Assembly: GCA_022794265.1 (NCBI GenBank)
Contig: JAAWEK010000007.1
Coordinates: 154,064 to 218,063 of the forward strand
Length of the DNA stretch: 64,000 bases
DNA from: Lachnospiraceae bacterium
GTDB taxonomy: Bacteria; Bacillota; Clostridia; Lachnospirales; Lachnospiraceae
Direction: 5' to 3'
The position numbers and the translations under genes are program-made. The notes beneath the pieces were generated by a model. That model saw only the letters and a program-made list of their open reading frames with translations, did not search any database and was not told where the DNA came from. Positions 57,641 through 64,000 of this stretch are shown piece by piece (within the stretch, counting starts at the first letter, position 1; each line of letters opens with the position of its first letter).

Positions 57641-57670
57641 TTGACATATGTTGTACATATGTAATATAAT
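57641..57670 (+). promoter_or_regulatory. Promoter of the RHS toxin gene with palindromic operator candidate
   Basis: TTGACA (57641-57646), an 18-base spacer and TATAAT (57665-57670). The spacer is filled by ACATATGTTGTACATATGT (57644-57662), two copies of the palindrome ACATATGT around TGT. A protein bound there would block RNA polymerase. The transcript would start near 57677, with a GGGGAGG site before the start codon. Confidence 0.75.
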
Positions 57671-57718
57671 TTTTTATAAAAAAGATACAGCGGATTTTAT
57701 GCAGGGGAGGAATAAATA

Positions 57719-60700
57719 ATGAACAATTCCAGAAAGAATAATGTGCAATGTACAACATCTACTTTGAGGGATAGCCTAAGGACAGCAAAAACAGCAGGCA
57801 CTTCTTCCAATGGTGGGAATATTCCCGGACAGTCAAAAAATGAAGAACAGCAGACTGGGAAAGAGTCGGAAAAACAGCCGGTGAAATCCAAAAACGACAT
57901 CGGAGCAGCAGAAGCGGAGCCTCTGAAGGGCAGTGATGCCAATAGCCGGCAGCTTGTGAAAGATCCGATTAACATGGCAACGGGTGCATTTGTGTATGAA
58001 GACAATGACTTTGCACTGCCGGATATGGCCGGTGATTTTCTTCTTATCCGAAGATATGTTTCTGGTGCTGGAGCAGGAAAACGCAGAAGTCTTGGAAAAC
58101 GCTGGACATTCAGTGCGGATAGCGATATCACCCGGTACGGGGATGTCACAACCGTGACACTGCCGGACGGAACCAGTGCGGAGTTTGTCTATCGGGAAGG
58201 AACCTATAGAAACAAAAGGGGAGGTACACAAAAGTATACCCTGATAAGACCAAATGATAATTTCATCTTTACGGATAATGAAAAAGAGTTAGTATACCAA
58301 TATGGCAAGGATGGAAAAATCCTGCAGATTACAGACAGAAACGGAAATACTGCCACATATATGTATAATAGTTATGGTTTGGAAAAAATCCAACTGGCTT
58401 CCGGTTTCAGTCTTACATTTACATGGAAAGACATGAAAGTGGCAACAGTGACGGATAATACAGACAGAACCGTGAAATATGATTATCAGAAAGGACTGTT
58501 AACCAGAGTTACCCGGTGTGACGGAAGCGAACTGCTTTATACATACGATGAGGCGGAAAATCTCATATCCCTTACAGATTCCCTGGGATGTGAGTATATA
58601 AAAAACCAATATGATGAAACGGGCAGAGTGATAAGGCAGCAGCAGGCAGACGGGGGAATCTGTACCATTTGCTATCAGGACGGGGAACGGACGAATATAC
58701 TGAAGGACTTGCTCACGGGAACGGAAGTCCGTTATATATATGATGAACGGATGGACATTATATGTGTTTCCTATCCGGACGGAAGCAGTTGCAGGACAGA
58801 GCTGGATATATATGGAAACATTGTCCGAAAGACAGACCGATGCGGGGCAACCACGGAGTATGTTTATGATATTCATGGGCATCTGCTGAAAACGCGATAT
58901 CCCTCAGGACTTACGGAATGGCAGGAATATGTCGGAAACAACAGGATAAAAGCCTGGGATAATACCGGAAGGCAGACCATTTGCAAATATGATGAGCGGG
59001 GAAATGTGATTGAGGTCCGAATTCTGCTGGATAGGGAACAGGGACTGGAATCCGTTACCGCCTATGAATATGACAGCATGGGAAGAATCATAAAAATCAC
59101 GGAAAATGATATGGCAGTTTATGAGTACCGATATGCAGGCTGCCTGCCATATCCGGTAAAAGAAATTCTACCAGATGGAACCCATGCCGATATGAAATAT
59201 GATTCGGCAGGACGGCTGGCGGAAAAGAGTACCGGGGAAATAACGGAGAGATATACCTATACCGCATACAACAAACGAAAGACCTATACGGACGGGGAAG
59301 GGGGAATTACAACATACAGCTATGATGTTGCCTGGAGGCTGGTAAAAAAGACGGGACCGGGCGACGGGGAAGTGGCAGGGGAATGTTATGACTATGACAG
59401 TTTTGATCGTCTGATCGCCCGGACAGATGCCTGTGGAAGAACTGTATCCTATCAATGGAATCCGGATGGTGATGTTACGGAAATCCGAAAGCATGGCGGC
59501 AGAGAGGAAGCAGAGGAAAGTATCCGCTATGAATATGACAGCCACCGAAATCCTATCCGAATCCATATCGGAACTTATGGATGCCATCGGTATTTTTATG
59601 ACAAATGTGGAAGAATCATAAAAAAAGTGCCGGCTGTATGCTATGACAAAACTTTGGATGACGGAGCCGGATATACATATGAGAGAGATGGGAGCGGTCG
59701 TATCATTACTGCCCGGGATCCGTATGGAAACCGGACGGACCATTATACTTATGACTTACATGGGAATGTAACCTGCCACCGGCATTATTTTCCGCAGGAT
59801 TTGAACCGGCAGAAACAGGAAGGACAGCCGACAGTGCTGCCGGAAACAAGGAGGATTCCGGGAGATATCTATATCTATAATACTATTGGCTGGCTGACAG
59901 CGAAAAAAGAATTTTTGACCGTCAGCCGGGAGGGAACCCCTCTGTATGCCATTACCATGTTTTATTATGACAGAGCCGGAAATCTTATCCGGGAGCGGGC
60001 CTATGCAGAGGCACAGCCGGATACTCATGCCCCGTCCGGGTCCTGCAGGATTATTGATCGGACCTATGATTTGCAGGGAAATCTCATTCGGGTATCAGAC
60101 AATACCGGAGCCTGTGTAATCTATGAATATGATATTCATGGACGTATGGTTAAAGAGAAGAAGCAAACAGATGATGCACAGGGTACTATAACAGAGTACC
60201 AATATGATAAATGCGGCAGACTGACAGCAAAACGAATACTGAAGCAGGATTCTCAGGAGCAGAAAACCGGATGTTATCAAAAATTGATAGAAGATTCGGA
60301 TACTAATCCGGCAAAGGGTGTTCGGAAGGGCAGGAACCGTTTTATCAGTTTTCCGAAAAAAGAAAAGGCAGAGCAGGAGTATCAGAAATATGCAGAAACC
60401 GGAATTACCTATGATGTATCCGGGAATCCGGTGGAAATCCGTCATCCGGAGGGGCTTTTGACCCGCTGTTTCTATGATGCATCCGGAAAAAGAATCTCCT
60501 GTATCTTTTCGGATGGAACTGTGGCGGACCCAACGGAACATCCGGGTCTGGCTAACACTCTTGTGGTGGAATATGAATATGACGCATATGGATTTATAAG
60601 CGGAATCCAAAAAAACGGAATTGCGGTCCGGCGGGAAAATGATGCCTTTGGAAACTGTCTCTCGGAAATTTATCCAGACGGCGGAACAGCAATGTTCCGA

Positions 60701-63175
60701 TATGACTGTGAGGGACACTGTCTACTGACTGTTTCTCCCAAGGAATATGCGACCGCAGGGGAGAAGGCAGCCGGCACCGTCACGGAATATGATTTCTGTG
60801 GCAGACCGGTAAGGATTCTTTCACCACAGGGAATTCCGGTAAAGGAAATCGTTTATGACAGCCGGGGTCTGGTTCTGACAGAAACGGATGCAGACGGAGG
60901 TTGCATCCGTTACACCTATAATGCGGGAGGCAGACGGATGGCCGTGGAGACCGCCGGGGGTGTCAGGGAGGAATATTCTTATAATGCCTTTGGAGATATA
61001 CAGGCTTCGGCATCCGGAAAGGAAATTACCACCTATGAAACTGATTTGTGGGGCAGAATTACCAGTATCCATGCCCCGGAGCAGATTTGGGAGAGATATG
61101 CTTATGACTATATGGGACAGGTGGTTCTTGCCGTGGACGGGGAAGGCAGACAGAGGGAATATAACAGGGATGCTCTGGGACAAATCCGGCAGATTGTATA
61201 TGCAGACGGAATCCGTGAGTTTCTGGAATATGACCGGGCAGGACGATTGATTTTTCATCGGGCCCGTTCCGGTAATTGTATAGAATATACCTATGATGTG
61301 TTTGGAAATATTCTGGAGGAGCGTGCCGGAATAAGGATGGAAACCGGCAGGGAAGAAAACTGCTGCGGAACTATTGGTGCGGAACCGGACAGAGACCCGG
61401 AAGAGCGGGAAAAAAAGAAACAGGTGGAATTCCATTCCTACCGGTATACTCCGGATGGAAGGCTGATACAGGCAAGGGGCGGTGGCATCTGCTACCGTTA
61501 TGAATATGATGTCTGTGGGCGTCTGGTTTCCAAAGCGGCCGGCGGCAGAGAACTGCTTCGTTATACCTATGATTTCAATGGAAATGTCCGCACCATAACC
61601 GATGGAACCGGAAAAACAACAAACCGGCTCTATGACTGCTGTGACCGGCTGCTGTCCATTCAGGAAGATGGGAAGACGCTGGCAGAGTATTCTTATACCA
61701 GGGGCGGAAAGGTATCAGAGATTGTCTGTGGGGATATTGTGACTTCTTATGGGTATGACCCGGACGGCAATATTACGGAAATTCGGGTTCTTATGGCAGG
61801 GACAACAGTCTCCCATATCGGATATGCCTATGATGACAGAGGAAACTGTATTCGGAAGGATACGCTGGCAGACGGTTTCCGGCTTCTGTCGGCTGATGGG
61901 GTAACATCCATGCAGTCAGAGGAGTCTGAAAGTAGTAAATATCTAAAAACAACGAATAGTATCTGTTATACTTATGATGGAGTCAACCGGCTGACAAAGG
62001 TTACTGCCGGGAACATTGGGAAGCAACAGCAGAATAATACATGGGATAATCCGGCTTCCGTCGTTTTTCAGACGTTGGAAACTTATGAATATGACAAAGC
62101 CGGTAACCGGATTCGTCGTGTTCTGGGGGACGGAACCACGGAGACCTATGCATATGGCATATTAAATGAGTTGCAATCCATTAATCGGATGGGACCGGGA
62201 AACCGGGCCGGGACAGTTTCCTATACTTATGACATGGATGGAAACATGATTTCGGACGGCAGGGGAATGTACCGGTATGACGGATTCGGGCACATGACTG
62301 AGGCTGTGATGGAGGAAGGCGGAACTATGGTCTGCCGGTATGATGCCGAAGGGCTCCGCCATGAGATGGAGGAGAACGGAAGGCTGATCCGGCTGGTATA
62401 CAGCGGCAGGGATGTGGCGAATGAGGAAGAAGAGGAGCGGGGAATTACCCGTTATATCCGTGGAAACGGAAGACTGGTGGCTTCAGACTGTGAAAGTGCC
62501 AGAACATATTATCATTATGCCAGTGACCGGCTAGGCAGTATTACCCATGTGCTGGCGGGAAATGAGTATGAAACTCCGGGAACACTGGAAGAGAGAATTC
62601 TGTGCTGGTACAGATATGACTCTTTTGGGAATACGACGGATTTGTCGGAGCAGGCGGCGAACCGTTACCGGTTTACCGGGGAGATGTATGACGGTGTAAC
62701 GGGGCAGTATTATTTACGTGCACGGTATTATAATCCAGTGATTGGAAGATTTACCCAGATGGACGGGTATCATGGGGACGGGTTGAATCTGTACGCGTAT
62801 GTGGGGAATAATCCGGTGAAGTATGTGGATCCCAATGGGCAGAATAGGTGTATGGGGGTTGAGAGTGGTAGTAATACCAATAAATTGTTTAAAAATCAAT
62901 CCTTGTTGGATGAGCATTATGACAAGCATGGTCAAGAAATTGCAGATGTTTTAGGTGATTCCAACTATTCTATTGATAAATACTTAGATGATGCAAATTA
63001 CATAATAAACAACGGAACATATGCACCAGAGTTAAATGGTTATGTGAGTTTTATGAGTGGAAAAAAATATGGTTTTGTAGGTCTTAACCGTACTACAGGA
63101 GATATAACCACATTCCATGTAAAAAACATCTCTGAGTTAATTAAGAAAGCACCAAGTTTAGGATTTGAAAGGTAG
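57719..63175 (+). CDS. RHS/YD-repeat polymorphic toxin with variable C-terminal domain
   Basis: An intact 1818-residue protein. Residues 1-80 are low complexity with no signal peptide. A DUF6531-like domain spans about 80-155 ('DPINMATGAFVYEDNDF'). Many YD repeats ('YEYD..G..I') fill about 175-1600 and should form a hollow shell. The RHS core follows ('YRFTGEMYDGVTGQYYLRAR', 'IGRFTQMD', 'NLYAYVGNNPVKYVDPNGQ'). After residue about 1710 the sequence changes to an AT-rich tip of about 108 residues ('DEHYDKHGQEI', 'TTGDITTFHVKN'), the presumed toxin. The His/Lys pattern recalls BECR-fold RNases, a low-confidence guess. Export route unknown: no T7SS or VgrG-type gene is present. Confidence 0.93.
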   Translation: MNNSRKNNVQCTTSTLRDSLRTAKTAGTSSNGGNIPGQSKNEEQQTGKESEKQPVKSKNDIGAAEAEPLKGSDANSRQLVKDPINMATGAFVYEDNDFALPDMAGDFLLIRRYVSGAGAGKRRSLGKRWTFSADSDITRYGDVTTVTLPDGTSAEFVYREGTYRNKRGGTQKYTLIRPNDNFIFTDNEKELVYQYGKDGKILQITDRNGNTATYMYNSYGLEKIQLASGFSLTFTWKDMKVATVTDNTDRTVKYDYQKGLLTRVTRCDGSELLYTYDEAENLISLTDSLGCEYIKNQYDETGRVIRQQQADGGICTICYQDGERTNILKDLLTGTEVRYIYDERMDIICVSYPDGSSCRTELDIYGNIVRKTDRCGATTEYVYDIHGHLLKTRYPSGLTEWQEYVGNNRIKAWDNTGRQTICKYDERGNVIEVRILLDREQGLESVTAYEYDSMGRIIKITENDMAVYEYRYAGCLPYPVKEILPDGTHADMKYDSAGRLAEKSTGEITERYTYTAYNKRKTYTDGEGGITTYSYDVAWRLVKKTGPGDGEVAGECYDYDSFDRLIARTDACGRTVSYQWNPDGDVTEIRKHGGREEAEESIRYEYDSHRNPIRIHIGTYGCHRYFYDKCGRIIKKVPAVCYDKTLDDGAGYTYERDGSGRIITARDPYGNRTDHYTYDLHGNVTCHRHYFPQDLNRQKQEGQPTVLPETRRIPGDIYIYNTIGWLTAKKEFLTVSREGTPLYAITMFYYDRAGNLIRERAYAEAQPDTHAPSGSCRIIDRTYDLQGNLIRVSDNTGACVIYEYDIHGRMVKEKKQTDDAQGTITEYQYDKCGRLTAKRILKQDSQEQKTGCYQKLIEDSDTNPAKGVRKGRNRFISFPKKEKAEQEYQKYAETGITYDVSGNPVEIRHPEGLLTRCFYDASGKRISCIFSDGTVADPTEHPGLANTLVVEYEYDAYGFISGIQKNGIAVRRENDAFGNCLSEIYPDGGTAMFRYDCEGHCLLTVSPKEYATAGEKAAGTVTEYDFCGRPVRILSPQGIPVKEIVYDSRGLVLTETDADGGCIRYTYNAGGRRMAVETAGGVREEYSYNAFGDIQASASGKEITTYETDLWGRITSIHAPEQIWERYAYDYMGQVVLAVDGEGRQREYNRDALGQIRQIVYADGIREFLEYDRAGRLIFHRARSGNCIEYTYDVFGNILEERAGIRMETGREENCCGTIGAEPDRDPEEREKKKQVEFHSYRYTPDGRLIQARGGGICYRYEYDVCGRLVSKAAGGRELLRYTYDFNGNVRTITDGTGKTTNRLYDCCDRLLSIQEDGKTLAEYSYTRGGKVSEIVCGDIVTSYGYDPDGNITEIRVLMAGTTVSHIGYAYDDRGNCIRKDTLADGFRLLSADGVTSMQSEESESSKYLKTTNSICYTYDGVNRLTKVTAGNIGKQQQNNTWDNPASVVFQTLETYEYDKAGNRIRRVLGDGTTETYAYGILNELQSINRMGPGNRAGTVSYTYDMDGNMISDGRGMYRYDGFGHMTEAVMEEGGTMVCRYDAEGLRHEMEENGRLIRLVYSGRDVANEEEEERGITRYIRGNGRLVASDCESARTYYHYASDRLGSITHVLAGNEYETPGTLEERILCWYRYDSFGNTTDLSEQAANRYRFTGEMYDGVTGQYYLRARYYNPVIGRFTQMDGYHGDGLNLYAYVGNNPVKYVDPNGQNRCMGVESGSNTNKLFKNQSLLDEHYDKHGQEIADVLGDSNYSIDKYLDDANYIINNGTYAPELNGYVSFMSGKKYGFVGLNRTTGDITTFHVKNISELIKKAPSLGFER
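62850..63172 (+). other. Toxin tip of the RHS protein
   Basis: Encodes the last ~108 residues, directly after the conserved core ending 'DPNGQNR'. The base composition drops from GC-rich RHS codons to AT-rich, matching the immunity gene behind it and marking the usual exchange point of polymorphic toxins. 'HYDKHGQEI' and 'GDITTFH' are candidate catalytic parts. Confidence 0.65.
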
Positions 63176-63184
63176 GTATAATAT

Positions 63185-63550
63185 ATGCGTATTGAAGAAA
63201 TTAACTGGTTAGATATAGGGGGAGAAGAAGCAGTTTTAAAGGTTGTAAGTGATGCAGATTGTTTAGTTTGTTTTGCATGCCCATGTTCATATGATGTTGG
63301 AGATGTATTAGCAGAACCGTTAGAATGTCTTGATACAGACAATATTATATTGTGTGCAACAAGGGAAAATATTATTAAAAAAATGGAGGGCGAATTTAAG
63401 TATAAGTTAAGAGGTGAATTAAAAGATATGCAAAATGGGATTGTTGAGGTAAAAGGTTTTAGTTTGCATATTGATGAAGACAAAATCCCGAAAGATATGG
63501 TAAATGGGATGTGTATTCAGTTTGAAGTATCTAGAATTGATATTTGGTAA
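63185..63550 (+). CDS. Putative immunity protein for the RHS toxin
   Basis: A 121-residue cytosolic protein starting 9 bases after the toxin stop. It is acidic, has an N-terminal Cys-rich segment ('CLVCFACPCSY') and no membrane segment. It shares the AT-rich composition of the toxin tip. Position, size and composition are those of cognate immunity genes. I do not recognise a family, and binding to the tip is an inference. Confidence 0.7.
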   Translation: MRIEEINWLDIGGEEAVLKVVSDADCLVCFACPCSYDVGDVLAEPLECLDTDNIILCATRENIIKKMEGEFKYKLRGELKDMQNGIVEVKGFSLHIDEDKIPKDMVNGMCIQFEVSRIDIW

Positions 63551-63651
63551 CATGTGACTTGTGTTACTAAATATCGGAGGAAATACAATTATTATAAAAA
63601 GAAAGACACAAATTAGTGTTGCTGTTAAATAAACTAAATGTATTTCATGAC

Positions 63652-63687
63652 AAAAAGTCAGTAGACCTAAAAATTTACTGGCTTTTT
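63652..63687 (+). terminator. Terminator of the toxin-immunity operon
   Basis: AAAAAGTCAGTA pairs with TACTGGCTTTTT (one mismatch) and ends in a T-run (63683-63687). Confidence 0.7.
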
Positions 63688-63720
63688 CTATGCCCCCCAA
63701 TTTGCTACAATCACTTCTGA

Positions 63721-63864
63721 AAAATCTCTAAATCTATTTTTAAAACTTCATATCAATCTACTTTTGTAGTGTGTTGTTATAAGGCATTGGAAAATGATTA
63801 TCAGGACAGCAGGGATAGGATAATCCGGAGTCTTGTAAGGGATTTAAAGCATTATGAGGAATGA
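63721..63864 (+). pseudogene. Fragment of a gene 3' end
   Basis: An open frame after the stop at 63718-63720 gives a coding-like end, 'ALENDYQDSRDRIIRSLVRD', then 'LKHYEE' and TGA. It has no start codon or ribosome site. It looks like the tail of a truncated gene, probably a former transposase or neighbour of the RHS locus. Family not recognised. Confidence 0.4.
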
Positions 63865-63940
63865 TGTTGTATCATTTTAGTTGACACCTTATACACAAGG
63901 ATTTGATGTATAATCAAAGAGAACAAAGGAGGCAACTATA

Positions 63941-64000
63941 ATGGCAAAAAAACAACGGAAGTATGACATGGAATACAAAATCCAAGCTGTCAAACTGGCA
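63941..64000 (+). CDS. IS3-family-like transposase OrfA, cut by window edge
   Basis: ATG behind AAAGGAGG opens MAKKQRKYDMEYKIQAVKLA, typical of the helix-turn-helix OrfA of IS3-type elements. TTGACA (63881-63886) and TATAAT (63909-63914) lie upstream, though their 22-base gap is long. Only 20 codons are visible. The left inverted repeat of the element cannot be fixed but probably lies near 63866. Confidence 0.65.
   Translation, partial: MAKKQRKYDMEYKIQAVKLA

Noticed and set aside
58499-61435. Several minus-strand frames of 90-210 codons inside the RHS gene
   Set aside because: They mirror the YD-repeat codon pattern, have no ribosome sites or domain similarity, and vary with the repeat.

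Overview
The window looks like a chromosomal segment of a low-GC Gram-positive gut anaerobe of the Lachnospiraceae (Clostridium cluster XIVa). The evidence is purine-rich ribosome binding sites, TTGACA/TATAAT-type promoters, intrinsic terminators, families typical of that group (BspA-like surface proteins, DUF6062-like and DUF6106-like proteins, a degraded Rpn-type nuclease), a bile salt hydrolase, and a Gram-positive BceRS/BceAB-like module. No species can be named from the sequence alone. No rRNA, tRNA or CRISPR array was seen.

Region 1 (1-14950) is an AT-rich accessory block of very large secreted or wall-attached proteins. Four consist of leucine-rich (BspA-like) repeats with varied partners, one carries an NlpC/P60 peptidase domain, and one has a long repeat-like front and a BIG2 domain. 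Four of the six large proteins share almost the same C-terminal module: Ig/MBG-like repeats followed by two fibronectin type III domains. A decayed nuclease gene and a lone hypothetical gene lie among them. Region 2 (15053-25896) is metabolic: bile salt hydrolase, tgt, yajC, an FMN riboswitch followed by ribD-ribE-ribBA-ribH, a cell-wall amidase, and a zinc/manganese-type ABC importer.

Region 3 (26102-38774) holds a membrane-anchored transglutaminase-like protein, an ABC-F ATPase, a PflX-like radical SAM protein, an M18 aminopeptidase, an ECF sigma factor with a membrane-protein partner, and a two-component system followed by a BceAB-like ABC transporter, the usual arrangement of antimicrobial-peptide sensing and resistance modules. 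Region 4 (38827-56974) is mainly housekeeping: lepA, hemW, guaB, a GH31 alpha-glucosidase, a Gre factor, a large diguanylate cyclase translationally coupled to a second M18 aminopeptidase, glnS, a DUF2225 protein, a MocR-type regulator and a DUF6062-like protein.

Region 5 (57081-64000) is accessory again: a small Asp-rich membrane protein, then an 1818-residue RHS/YD-repeat polymorphic toxin under its own promoter with a palindromic operator candidate, an AT-rich toxin tip and a likely immunity gene. It ends in a gene remnant and the start of an IS3-like transposase at the right edge. The least expected signals are dispersed hairpin elements that supply ribosome binding sites, a 162-bp near-perfect palindrome sharing the tgt stop codon, an insertion in the conserved core of the FMN riboswitch, a pseudo-ATPase front on the diguanylate cyclase, and the toxin/immunity tip.
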